The position numbers and the translations under genes are program-made. The notes beneath the pieces were generated by a model. That model had not been told where the DNA came from. It ran no database searches and was given only the letters and a program-made list of their open reading frames with translations. A stretch of DNA of 30,855 nucleotides, from the NCBI GenBank assembly GCA_030560485.1, contig JAKTTS010000146.1:1-30855 (forward strand). The letters are read 5' to 3'. Each line of letters starts with the position of its first letter. The first letter of the stretch is position 1. Origin of the DNA: Ascoidea tarda (nom. inval.) (taxonomy: Eukaryota > Ascomycota > Saccharomycetes > Ascoideales > Ascoideaceae). Positions 7,558 to 16,307 of the stretch are shown piece by piece.

Positions 7558-9120
7558 TTAGTTATTTAGAACATTGAAAGAATAATTGTCTTTGTAAGTT
7601 TGACTATTATTAATAAAATTTTTTTTCCAGATCCAATATTCATTGAATCTGTTGACAGAATAATTCAAGTAATCAAAATCAATTGTTGAAATACTGTGTT
7701 GAATTATAGCCCATATTCCCCAATAAAAACCTGGTAGCCCATAAAAGTAGTATATTTCTTCGATTAATTGATCTATAGTCGAGTTGACATTTTTATAATT
7801 GTTATTGAAATCAGTATCAAAAGTTTGATCCGAAAGATTGATTTTTGTTCCATTTGAAAAGCTGTTACTATTTTTAATATTGGGCTTGGTACTATTTTGA
7901 TCATTTTGTTTAGAATTCAACTGATCAAAGAAATTTTCATTTTTTGGATAAAATTCATCTAATAATTTATTTAAAATTCTGTTATCAATACTTGGGTTAT
8001 TAAAATTGATATTTAAATAGCCTAGTATATATGAGATACACCATCTTCTTAGAGTTTGGTTTGTTTTAATTGGAATTGGTATTCTTGATGTTTCGCAATC
8101 AAAACCTTGCCATTCAATTAAATGATTTGAAATATCAAAACCCCTTGGAGCAGTTGACATGTATTCGTAATCGATAAAGGAGATCAAGTCATTGTTTGCA
8201 TTTGATAGTATGATATTGTCAATTTTAAGATTTGAATTAAATGATATATTATAAATTGAATTCTTGTCTTTTAAGTTGAATTTTTGCTTATTTTTGACGA
8301 TTTTGGAATTAGCGGTATTAATGGTATTAATGGTATTAGTATTGTTATCATTATCAAGAAATTGGTGATTTTCTGAATATAGATGAGATAGATTTTCATT
8401 TATAACTACGTTACCAGATAATAAATCTGAGTGGGATATAACTTCCCTGGATTTATTTTCAACAATTGACATGAACCAATTTAATTCATCGATTAAAATT
8501 TCCTTTAAATTATTTGAATTCTTATTTTGCAATAAATTTTTGTTATTTAATATTGAATTTTCCATAAAAAATTTAACATAATCACTTTCACTGTCGGTGT
8601 TATCATTATTAATTTCAGTGCTGGCAAATTTTTCAGGGGAAGATAAGAGGTCAATCCAGTCTTTTATGGTGAGATATATATCCTTCGGCCTGTCCTTTTT
8701 GGGAAAATTTCTTGTTTTATAATGAAAATAGGCTAGTTTCTGAGAAATCAAAGGATATAGGAAAAAATTAGTTAATTCATCTGGCACTAGAGATCTTCCA
8801 TCCAAGAACCCATAAATTAAGCCGTTACTCAACTTTGCATACACCTTTGAAGATAAATTTAGTTTGTTCAAGTACAAGAAATTTTTGAACTCCTGGTTTC
8901 TGTTTATGATCAAGTCAGTTTTCTTGCCATATGTTCTGACCAAAACAGTCTGATTCTTGTGCTGGCATTGTAATAGCATGTTTGTTATGCCTCCTGTGAG
9001 CTTCCTGATGGTGATCTCAGAGACGCTCCAGTCAGGAAATATCTGAATCAACACGTCCCTCAAGGTGGGGACCGATATGCAGGCATCAGAAAGAATCAAA
9101 GGATACTTTGTGGACGTCAT
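7558..9120 (-). CDS. EKI1: Ethanolamine (or choline) kinase
   Basis: From the ATG at 9118-9120 the protein is 520 residues, close to Eki1 (534) and Cki1 (582). It phosphorylates ethanolamine/choline with ATP at the first step of the Kennedy phospholipid pathway. Visible marks: RKLTGGITNMLLQC (39-52), LVRTYGKKTDLIINR (60-74), the catalytic Brenner motif HSDLLSGN (230-237), and the Mg-binding FIDYEY with PRGFDISNHLIEWQGFDC (315-342). LVRTYG.KT..I.NR resembles ethanolamine kinases more than choline kinases, hence the symbol, but many yeast enzymes act on both. The frame continues 48 codons upstream, but a TATA box there and weaker family fit favour this ATG. Asn-rich inserts lie at ~165-205, ~242-302 and ~415-455. 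The 5' end is clearly more GC-rich than the 3' end. Confidence 0.88.
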   Translation of the reverse strand: MTSTKYPLILSDACISVPTLRDVLIQIFPDWSVSEITIRKLTGGITNMLLQCQHKNQTVLVRTYGKKTDLIINRNQEFKNFLYLNKLNLSSKVYAKLSNGLIYGFLDGRSLVPDELTNFFLYPLISQKLAYFHYKTRNFPKKDRPKDIYLTIKDWIDLLSSPEKFASTEINNDNTDSESDYVKFFMENSILNNKNLLQNKNSNNLKEILIDELNWFMSIVENKSREVISHSDLLSGNVVINENLSHLYSENHQFLDNDNNTNTINTINTANSKIVKNKQKFNLKDKNSIYNISFNSNLKIDNIILSNANNDLISFIDYEYMSTAPRGFDISNHLIEWQGFDCETSRIPIPIKTNQTLRRWCISYILGYLNINFNNPSIDNRILNKLLDEFYPKNENFFDQLNSKQNDQNSTKPNIKNSNSFSNGTKINLSDQTFDTDFNNNYKNVNSTIDQLIEEIYYFYGLPGFYWGIWAIIQHSISTIDFDYLNYSVNRFNEYWIWKKNFINNSQTYKDNYSFNVLNN

Positions 9121-9177
9121 TTGCAGGAAAAATAGGGAAATAGTAGAAAAAGAATACAGCCTGAGCAGCAACGGCTC

Positions 9178-9185
9178 TTTATATA
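9178..9185 (-). promoter_or_regulatory. TATA box of the ethanolamine kinase gene
   Basis: TATATAAA on the minus strand lies 58-65 bases before the chosen ATG. It overlaps the possible N-terminal extension of the frame, supporting the downstream start. Confidence 0.5.
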
Positions 9186-9350
9186 TCTGTTTCATTTGAT
9201 CCAAAGCCAAAAAGACTGGAAATGTTGAAAAAAAATGCAGAGAACCGGGTAATGGCCGCAACATAATTCCATGTGATAGAGAAAGGAGTGCCGTTGGGAA
9301 GGTCTCAACTACTTTGTGTATTATATTTGTTTAATGTGCAAACTCTGTAT

Positions 9351-10904
9351 CTACTGCAACGTCAAATCGTCAAGCTCATCCAATAGTTCGTCTATATCGA
9401 TCTGTGGAATGTTTTCCTCGTCCATCTCATCATCACCGTCACCGTCGCCATCAGCACCGTTGTATTTGTGTACATCTGGCTCATGGGCCTTATACAAGTT
9501 GATGGTTTGACGTAGCTCTCTGTCCTCCTCCAACTCTTGGAGAAAGACTTCGTAGTCTCTCTCAATTCTCTCTTGTTCTTGTCTGGCTGCCCTGGAGTCT
9601 TGGTTACCATTTGCAACAATATCCTCGTGTTCCTTGGCCATTCTCTTAAGTTTCCAGGCTCTGTGTTTGGCCTTGTGCGATGTCCGTGGGTAGTGTTTCT
9701 TCACCAAAACAACCTCTGGTGCATTGTTGTTTTGGTTTAACTTGTCCCAAATCTCATTATTATAGTTACTGTTCTTGGTGAAGTATCCCATAACCGAGTC
9801 TCCAGGATGCAAAATAGCACCTAAATGTGATTTGACATAATACTCACTCTCATTAATACCCATATCGGCATCTCTTGCACAAGTGATCTCAGCTAAAACA
9901 TATTTTCCTCTAACCACTCCAACTGGTTCAACATCAAGAACGATAAATTCCTGTAATTCACTCCCTGTTGCTAATGATTTGAATGGACTTCTCCAGTATA
10001 CGTTTGGTGATAAATCTGCAATCTGTAAGGTAAATGGATCTAATAATTGCAAAGTATTAGTAACTTTTGAACAAATCACAAATTGGGATATGTTACCCAA
10101 AGAATGAGCCAATTTTTTAGACAAAACCACCAAATCATCACGGCATATTGGAACGATTTCAATTGAAAATGAAAACTTATAAGTACTTGAACCAGAATGA
10201 ATATCTTGAGACACCAATTCTTCTGATTTTTTAGATTTTATTGGTGCAACAGAATTAAGGAAATCAATCATTTTTGTAGCATGATTTCTTTGAGAATAGT
10301 AAAAATCTAACCCATCTTTATTTTCTTTGATTGAAATCGTGTCAACATGAGCATTATGTTTTAAAATCAATTGTTCTAAATAAAGAAACGTTCTCTTATG
10401 TGGAACCTTTTGTCTTATTTGAACTGCTGCTCTCCACGTATTTGTAGTATAGGATCTTGCACAATCACTACACTGTACAGCTATCACAATGAATTCCACT
10501 TCGAGTGATTGCTGAACAATAGTGTTTAACATTGCTTCACCTTGTACTGTTAATTTTAATCTGATACGACGAGAATGTGGTTCGGTCCAAATAAACGAAG
10601 CATCAATCAATCGAACCTTGTTAAGACCTTTTAATCTTCTCAAACAAATTGCTAATAATTGCCTAGATTCTAATTCTGCTCTGATCCATTGTGATGGTGG
10701 TTGTAAAAATCTTTCGCAATTTCTGCAAAATTGAATATTAGCTTCTCTTGGAATCCCTTGAGTTATATCTGCAGTTGATTTTATACAATCATAACACATA
10801 ACTAATCCTTGTGATCCATCCATTGGAACACCACAGTTGCAACAGAGAACTGTTGCCACACCAGCATTTTGCTGATGATTTAAAGGCAATTGGGTATATG
10901 ACAT
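9351..10904 (-). CDS. NMD3: 60S ribosomal export protein Nmd3
   Basis: Starting at ATG 10902-10904 the protein has 517 residues, essentially the length of S. cerevisiae Nmd3 (518). Nmd3 binds the late pre-60S subunit and acts as its adaptor for Crm1 export, then is released in the cytoplasm. The N-terminus carries the paired CxxC zinc motifs (C21/C24, C37/C40, C60/C63, C145/C148). WTEPHSRRIRLKLTVQGE is strongly conserved in the family. The C-terminus has a basic patch (HKAKHRAWKLKRM), a coiled acidic stretch, and ends with IDELLDELDDLTLQ, a Leu-rich nuclear export signal in the expected place. The frame extends 26 codons upstream through a TA repeat, which is not conserved-looking, so the later ATG is chosen. 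Confidence 0.96.
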   Translation of the reverse strand: MSYTQLPLNHQQNAGVATVLCCNCGVPMDGSQGLVMCYDCIKSTADITQGIPREANIQFCRNCERFLQPPSQWIRAELESRQLLAICLRRLKGLNKVRLIDASFIWTEPHSRRIRLKLTVQGEAMLNTIVQQSLEVEFIVIAVQCSDCARSYTTNTWRAAVQIRQKVPHKRTFLYLEQLILKHNAHVDTISIKENKDGLDFYYSQRNHATKMIDFLNSVAPIKSKKSEELVSQDIHSGSSTYKFSFSIEIVPICRDDLVVLSKKLAHSLGNISQFVICSKVTNTLQLLDPFTLQIADLSPNVYWRSPFKSLATGSELQEFIVLDVEPVGVVRGKYVLAEITCARDADMGINESEYYVKSHLGAILHPGDSVMGYFTKNSNYNNEIWDKLNQNNNAPEVVLVKKHYPRTSHKAKHRAWKLKRMAKEHEDIVANGNQDSRAARQEQERIERDYEVFLQELEEDRELRQTINLYKAHEPDVHKYNGADGDGDGDDEMDEENIPQIDIDELLDELDDLTLQ

Positions 10905-10933
10905 AATATCTAAAAAATTAGTATATCCTTTCA

Positions 10934-10953
10934 ATATATATATATATATATAT
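10934..10953. repeat. (AT)n dinucleotide repeat in NMD3 promoter
   Basis: Ten AT units lie 30-50 bases before the NMD3 ATG. They could serve as a TATA element and are likely length-variable. Confidence 0.9.
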
Positions 10954-11373
10954 TCTTCAATATGAATTTCAGTTGAGAACAACTTATAAGCTGAAAATCC
11001 AAATTAATAAAATGATATTATTATATATCTCTGTTAAAAATGTACTAATCAACTTATTTTTGATTATAAATTCAAAAAAAATTTCACCTCAAAAAAAAAA
11101 TTCAAAAAAAAACTTTACTTTCTTGGACCGTTCTGTAAAAGCCAGAGCAAATTTCGAACTTCCACAAATAAAAATGTCACATGAAATAAGCATACTAATG
11201 CATTCACACTGCAACTTGTATTTATATCCATAAAGATGGATTGAAGAATTTATTGCAAAGATAAAATCAAAATGTAAACATGATTTGACAAATATAAAAA
11301 TAAATTGAAATTGACAATGGAAACAGTATCAAAATTTTCAGTGATATATGTGATTGATTTTAGAACACTCAAT

Positions 11374-11441
11374 GAAAATATGAAAATATGAAAATACGAA
11401 AATATAAAATATAAAATATAAAATATAAAATATAAAATATA
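11374..11441. repeat. GAAAATAT / AAAATAT tandem repeat
   Basis: About three 8-base units of GAAAATAT type are followed by about six 7-base units of AAAATAT type, ending right at the stop codon of the CoA-binding gene. Confidence 0.85.
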
Positions 11442-11445
11442 AGAT

Positions 11446-11907
11446 TCAATTGTTTCTCTGCTGGTCTAAAGCTTCTTGACCAAGAACCATGACACATAAC
11501 CCATCAGCAATAACATTTTCGATTTTGATTGTGTTTTTAGCATAATCAAGAACTTCATCGTTAAAAGTACCTGGTTGAAGCCAAACAGCTTTAATTAACA
11601 AGCTTGAGCTATCTTTAAGTTTTTCATGGAGGTCTTTCAAAATACTAAGGGTTACATTTGGGGGAGTGACAAATGAAATACTTATTCCATCTTCAAATGA
11701 TTTCTTTTCAATTAGTTCAGTGATTGATTTCTCGCAGTCGATGCCCAAAATTGAACTCGTAACCGGGTTAATAGGAACTACAGGTAGCTTATTGTTGATA
11801 TACCATTGTAAAACCTTGAATCCAAATTTACCTGGGTTAGCTGAAGCACCAACAACAGCATATTTTCTGGCGTTAGAGAAGAAATTGATAGCAGCCTTTA
11901 AAACCAT
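11446..11907 (-). CDS. CoA-binding Rossmann-fold protein (YccU-like)
   Basis: The 153-residue protein starts at ATG 11905-11907. It is a single CoA-binding Rossmann domain: YAVVGASANPGKFGFKV (16-32) is the family's nucleotide-binding loop, followed by NKLPVVPINP, SFVTPPNVT, and KAVWLQPGTFNDEVLDYA ending in ADGLCVMV. This is the layout of the small CoA_binding_2 family found in bacteria (YccU) and fungi, related to the first domain of succinyl-CoA synthetase alpha. The ligand and role are poorly known. No targeting signal is obvious. The 143-base spacing to the next minus-strand gene suggests a compact promoter. Confidence 0.88.
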   Translation of the reverse strand: MVLKAAINFFSNARKYAVVGASANPGKFGFKVLQWYINNKLPVVPINPVTSSILGIDCEKSITELIEKKSFEDGISISFVTPPNVTLSILKDLHEKLKDSSSLLIKAVWLQPGTFNDEVLDYAKNTIKIENVIADGLCVMVLGQEALDQQRNN

Positions 11908-12050
11908 TTTGATATAGTAGGATGGCTAGTGTTAAATAGAAAATTAGTAAGCCATCTTCAACACATTTGAAAATGAACCCTTTGTGCTCTTGTCTATTTC
12001 CCCACAAATAATAAAATCGGAGTTGGTTCGATGGATGTAGGTGCTTTGTA

Positions 12051-12317
12051 CTATTCCGTAAAATGTTGTGGTCTTGAATAACCGATATCCGTCCGCTCGT
12101 TACGAGTTAACACACTCTTGAGCATTCGTTCTAGTCGATCGAATCTGGATGTGACATTCGATTCAATTAACTCAACTCTCTGATTTAATTCATTAATTTT
12201 GGAAACCTTTGTTGATCTATCGAGTTCCTCTTTGTTATCACTTTCAGTGTTCTTGACATGAATGCTGTCAGCTTGACAGTCGTCGAAGGAAGGGTAGAGA
12301 TTTCTTCTAGTGCTCAT
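12051..12317 (-). CDS. Small coiled-coil protein, unrecognised
   Basis: An 88-residue frame begins at an ATG (12315-12317). I do not recognise it. The N-terminus reads MSTRRNLYPSFDDCQADS, then comes a charged stretch, then a probable coiled coil at about residues 40-72 (KINELNQRVELIESNVTSRF, DRLERMLKSVL) with a hydrophobic heptad-like pattern. Support for a real gene: mixed, non-repetitive composition unlike the surrounding low-complexity DNA, an ATG start, same strand as its neighbours, and a gap of normal size on the CoA-gene side. It could be a subunit of a larger complex, as many short yeast coiled-coil proteins are. This is inference only. Confidence 0.6.
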   Translation of the reverse strand: MSTRRNLYPSFDDCQADSIHVKNTESDNKEELDRSTKVSKINELNQRVELIESNVTSRFDRLERMLKSVLTRNERTDIGYSRPQHFTE

Positions 12318-12527
12318 GACTTAGTAGACTTCTCTCTCCTTTTCTTCTTGCTTTTATTTTATTCCTACTTAGCTATTTAGTGATCATATTTATATTATTT
12401 GGATTGCAATCTTCATCAACGTATTTGTGAATTAAATATTGTTTGCTGAAACACAATATTCATTTCATACTGGTTAGGTTTTATGTATTTCGTTTTGGGG
12501 CAACGGACCATAATGACTTCACGAATG

Positions 12528-12539
12528 TCCGAGTTCGGA
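12528..12539. promoter_or_regulatory. CCG-N4-CGG palindrome, possible zinc-cluster factor site
   Basis: TCCGAGTTCGGA is a perfect palindrome apart from its two central bases, about 210 bases upstream of the small coiled-coil gene. Inverted CCG/CGG triplets are the usual target of Zn2Cys6 factors; the factor is unknown. Confidence 0.35.
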
Positions 12540-12760
12540 TTGTGTTTTCCGGCCACACCTCGTGCAACAGTTTGTTTAGCTAATCAGAATAGTAAGAAAT
12601 ATTTGGAATCACAAATATAGAAGTATGAATAGCAATTTAAACCCTGAAAAAAGAATCAAATAATTAACCGACTTTTATTGTAATCATTTATAATAGAATT
12701 ACTAAATCATTTGTTAGTTGTTCTATTAACCAATTATAGTTACGGATAAAAAGAGAACAT

Positions 12761-12941
12761 AATATAGCTTTCCGGCTTTCTAATATCACGTGCTTATTAA
12801 GAAACTGTTTTAGTGGATGAAAAGACAAAGTGAACGCAATTTTCTAGGGGTGATTTAACCTGATATAAAGTAAACTCTGATTCTAATTTACACGTGTTTT
12901 TCAATACATTTCATTCAATGCTTTTCTCGGAAAGCTAAATT
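12761..12941. repeat. Inverted repeat flanking two CACGTG motifs
   Basis: The left arm (12761-12774, AATATAGCTTTCCG) and right arm (12928-12941, CGGAAAGCTAAATT) are inverted copies with 13 of 14 bases matching. Inside lie ATCACGTG (12785-12792) and ACACGTGT (12890-12897), about 100 bases apart. The function is unknown; see findings. Confidence 0.7.
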
Positions 12942-13189
12942 ATCTTTAATAATGATAACGATAAGATTTTCATTCCAAAAACTAAGAAATGTAAATTTTT
13001 ATTTATTTTGAATTGGCCATTATAACGAATATATAATTAGAATTTCCCGGATAGTTTTGAATCAAATGAATACAATTTTTTTTTTTGTTCTATGATTATA
13101 AAACTTAACCCAACATGTATTGATATTTATGTATAAAAACAAAATAATAACGAGTCTGAAAAAAATCAAAACAGGATAAGACAATAAAG

Positions 13190-13345
13190 TAGACAAGGTC
13201 TAGGCAAAGTCTAGGCAAAATTTAAACAAGATAAAACAAGATAAAATAAGACAAAACAAGATATCACAAGATATCATAAGCTCTAAAAAGACCATCAAGA
13301 CCATCAAGATCAAAAAGATCAAAGACCAAAGATCGAAGATCAAAG
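13190..13345. repeat. Degenerate purine-rich tandem repeats
   Basis: A series of short imperfect tandem units occurs: AAGTCTAGGCA, ACAAGATAAA, AGATATCAYA, AGACCATCA, then AAGATCAAAG, each repeated two to five times. Slippage-derived sequence in the 3' flank of the PQ-loop gene is the simplest reading. Confidence 0.75.
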
Positions 13346-13622
13346 ATCAAAAAAGAAAAAAAGAAGAAAAATTATTTTTTAATAAGATGAAAATAAAATA
13401 AAAAAAAATTTAATACTTTTCTTTTTAACGCCATAAAACACAATGTAAGTAAAAAAAATGAATCTAAAAAAATAAATCTAAAAAAATGAAATTAAATGAA
13501 AATAAATGAAAATGAAAATGAAAATAAAAAAAATGTGCAACAAAAAAATTAAGATATACAACAGGAAATTAAAAAAAAATAAAAAAACACCAGATCCTTT
13601 AAACCATTAAACTTCTATAAGA

Positions 13623-14459
13623 TTAATTCTTTTTTTCAGATTCAAAGATTTCAACATGTTTTTCACATACTGCTGAATCATGTTTTGAATCTGAGTTGGA
13701 GTTTAGTTTAAAATCAGTTTTGGAATCACCACTTGTAATTTCGTGAACGACTTCCAGAGAACTTTCTTCGTCGGATACTTTATCCTTTTTCAACCATCTG
13801 AATCTGCACCACCAGATAAAATGACTCAAAAAGATACCGATTTCAAGAGCTAGTAAAACCAAATATAACACAAAACCCATGATATCCATTGAACCAATGA
13901 GAAGAGATATCATTGAAAGAAGAGAACCAGCACAATCAATTAACAAAAAGATAAAGTTGATACCAACGACTCTTCCTTGTCTTTTGGCCAATTCGAAATA
14001 AGCAGGAATTAAGCCAGAAGCTAAGAGAACGGAAGCAAGAGTACCAATAATAATAGAAGGCCATTCTGTTCCATCTTCATGGACAGGAGTTAAAAAGACA
14101 ATGCAAACAGCTTGAATTGCAACACCAACAACAATAAAACCACCAGTGTAGAAGCAAAGCTTTCTTACCTTCATGGAAACTGGAGGGTAGTACAAAGCTT
14201 GAGTGAAAGCAATAACAGCACAAGCAGTGAAAGCCTGGGGTTGGACTTTGATTGGAATTGAAGCATCAGTCATAAAGAAGTAAATTGAGAAGGGAATACC
14301 AGAAATAGCCCATAAAATCATCATAAGTGGAGGAAAACCAGTACAATCTTTGACTCTATAGTTACGAATAATTTGAGGAATAAGCTGGATACACCAAAAA
14401 ACAGTACCTATCGTAGCTACGACATTGACCTCAATAGAATCGTTTGGATTGTGCGACAT
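13623..14459 (-). CDS. PQ-loop family membrane protein
   Basis: From the ATG at 14457-14459 the protein has 278 residues and about seven hydrophobic segments, the count for PQ-loop/SWEET-type transporters. The first PQ loop is clear: FWCIQLIPQIIRNYRVKDC (21-39, Pro28-Gln29), followed by GFPPLMMILWAISGIPFSIY. The second repeat (about 142-190) has Pro-Ala at 152-153 where Pro-Gln is usual, followed by GINFIFLLIDCAGSLLSMIS. The last ~58 residues are a hydrophilic, Ser/Asp/Lys-rich cytosolic tail. Relatives include the vacuolar basic amino-acid exporters Ypq1-3 and cystinosin, but it does not look like a direct orthologue of these. A vacuolar or endosomal small-solute transporter is plausible, with substrate unknown. 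Confidence 0.85.
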   Translation of the reverse strand: MSHNPNDSIEVNVVATIGTVFWCIQLIPQIIRNYRVKDCTGFPPLMMILWAISGIPFSIYFFMTDASIPIKVQPQAFTACAVIAFTQALYYPPVSMKVRKLCFYTGGFIVVGVAIQAVCIVFLTPVHEDGTEWPSIIIGTLASVLLASGLIPAYFELAKRQGRVVGINFIFLLIDCAGSLLSMISLLIGSMDIMGFVLYLVLLALEIGIFLSHFIWWCRFRWLKKDKVSDEESSLEVVHEITSGDSKTDFKLNSNSDSKHDSAVCEKHVEIFESEKKN

Positions 14460-15949
14460 TTCCAAGATAATTATGAGCTGATTAGGGTATAACTAGGTTA
14501 TAATTATAAGATATAATTATATGGTATTGGAGGATTGTAATGTAGTATGTGTGTGAAGGGTATTAAAACTGTAAAAGGTATTAAAATGATAAAAAAAAAA
14601 GAGAAAAGCAAAAAAACAGTGAGCTTTGGCAGCAATTTATACACTCGAAACAAGCACAATAAAGCTATTTCTTGAAGGCCAAAAAGGAAAACCGACGGTG
14701 TTATCCTAAAAAGTAAAGAAAAACTCAGTTGAAAGATAAAAAAAAAAGCACAATCACCAGTAAAATGAGAATAGTTATTAAAAATTCAAAAACAAAAAAA
14801 ACTTACCATAGTAATTGAGATTGCGAGTTGGTATGTGCTCTATCACCAGTTTCAACAAAACAGCGCAATGAATCATAGCAAAAAATTTTAAAGTAAGAAA
14901 CCGAAAATTCAAACAGAATACTGAGAATAAATGCTTTAAGGGTTCAAAGAGGTGGAGGGTCTTGCTCCCTGAAATAAATCGCAGCACCCTTTTTCACATA
15001 CCGAGTGAAACACAGAATACTATTCTTGTAAGCTGATGAAAAACCATAGCACTTTAAAGAATAGCGATTGAAGGAAGCTTCTCACGAAAGTTGCAATTGT
15101 GCCAAAGCTCTGAGCATTTGGTGGTGAGTGGAATTCAAGGTTGATCCGATTCTGGGAGATCGAGCACATGCCCAATGACGCAGCTGTGCAGAACCAAGAT
15201 GATCGCAGGGTCCTTGGCGGTTGACCTGTTTAAGGCTCTTGGGTGGATTTCTTGGTATAGTGGCTGAATATAAAACTATTCTTTAAGATAGTACAAATAT
15301 ATCCAGAACAGGTTCAGCCAAGAACACTACAGCCAATCACGTCGTGTTTCTGAATTTATCATTTCTTCAAAACGGGCTGCTGAAAGAAATACCAAAACCC
15401 AAAGGCATTTTGCAGTTTAAAATTTGTTTTGAACTGGCTAAGAGTTGGTTAAGAGTTGGCTTTTTAATTGTTTATGGATTGTGACCCACGCACAGATCCA
15501 CGTACCACAGCGTTTGAATCCGGGAACTGAGAAAAGTGTGGTGATTGTCCTTCTTCCAAGCATTTATTTTTCCAAAGTTTGCCTTTTTTTCTTCACCAAG
15601 AACACACCGCTGCTCCTTGGTTACCAGGTTCTGCTAGACATGTGGAAAGATAACAATTCCTTTGTCGCTTATGGGCAGCGCCTAGTTCTATTGCCTGAAG
15701 AGTATGGAACTTGTATTGATTGCATTGCTCAAAAGACTCCTTGATACCAGTTTCTTATCAGTTTCGATGTCGCTGTGGTTGCAGTGGTATCTGGCTTCTC
15801 CCAGCCAAATAAACAGAAACAGCTCTCTGCACGCAGAACCACACCTGAAGAGAGGGTAACCGCGCGCTAGCCAGTAACTAGACCAGCCCTATGGGAGCAT
15901 ACTAGTCCGGTGGGCGCATGCCAAGTGCTGCTCCTCCCCGCGCGGCTTC

Positions 15950-15955
15950 CACGTG
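15950..15955. promoter_or_regulatory. CACGTG E-box upstream of VPS10
   Basis: CACGTG occurs in the GC-rich island about 470 bases before the VPS10 ATG. It is a candidate Cbf1/Pho4-type site; use is inferred. Confidence 0.35.
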
Positions 15956-15992
15956 AGCCACTAAACGAGTCCAGGTACGTGGGTTTGAACCA

Positions 15993-16010
15993 GGGGAGGG
16001 GGAGGGGGGG
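15993..16010 (+). other. G-run with quadruplex potential and STRE cores
   Basis: G4-A-G5-A-G7 gives 16 G in 18 bases. It can supply four G-triplets with one-base loops, and it contains two AGGGG cores, the stress-response element bound by Msn2/4-type factors. Confidence 0.6.
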
Positions 16011-16299
16011 TGAAACACAATCTTAAAGGTTCGTGGGCTGGAGAAATCGGCGTTACATCCTCTTCTCTAATCACCGATCCAGCTGTCAAACGGACAAAAT
16101 GATTTATACTGCTCAATTTCGCTGATTTCTCTGATCTTGGTGCTCTGTTCGACCCGATTCACCTTGTATATTCTCAGCTTTAAGGTTGGAGCTTGCGATA
16201 CATGATGCTTTTTGCTCAATTCCAGCACAGGAATATCCTTTTCCCTTTCTTTCCTGCTGCTATGTTCCTCGCTTTTTTTCCTTGGTTTGATCTGCTTTC

Positions 16300-16307
16300 T
16301 ATAAAAA
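16300..16307 (+). promoter_or_regulatory. TATA box of VPS10
   Basis: TATAAAAA lies about 120 bases before the VPS10 ATG, followed by a C/T-rich and then A-rich leader, a typical yeast promoter layout. Confidence 0.55.

Larger units (their letters stand above)
10905..11445. other. NMD3 promoter and 3' region of the CoA-binding gene
   Basis: Very AT-rich. It contains a (TA)n run at 10934-10953 just before the NMD3 ATG, poly-A runs at about 11075-11120 and a tandem A/T repeat at 11374-11441. No gene or RNA is supported. Confidence 0.6.
12318..13622. other. 1.3-kb intergenic region with inverted repeat and E-boxes
   Basis: No coding sequence is supported. The left part has a GC-richer patch (12490-12580) with a CCG-N4-CGG palindrome. 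The centre has two CACGTG sites inside a 13/14-base inverted repeat. The right part (13190-13570) is purine-rich on this strand and repetitive, leading into the stop codon of the PQ-loop gene. Confidence 0.6.

Noticed and set aside
9316-9740. Plus-strand frames opposite the end of NMD3
   Set aside because: They are shadows of the acidic and basic C-terminal codons of NMD3, which is clearly the coding strand.
12761-12941. Classical point centromere
   Set aside because: The CDEI-like site is present, but no 80-base AT-only CDEII follows and the TTTCCG-like elements match CDEIII poorly and lie on the wrong side. Kept only as an unexplained structure.
14778-14987. Short minus-strand frame ending at a GTAAGT donor-like site (14806-14801)
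   Set aside because: The acceptors tried downstream lead straight to stops, no good branch site was seen, and the peptide is not recognised. A 5'-leader intron of the PQ-loop gene remains possible but unsupported.
15445-15744. 99-codon open frame, plus strand, in the VPS10 upstream region
   Set aside because: There is no ATG near its start, no recognisable family, and the composition is like the surrounding GC-rich DNA.
15981-15991. tRNA-like B box (GGTTCAAACCC) on the minus strand
   Set aside because: The T-stem pairs at four of five positions, but the upstream sequence is a C-run with no D arm, anticodon arm or acceptor stem.
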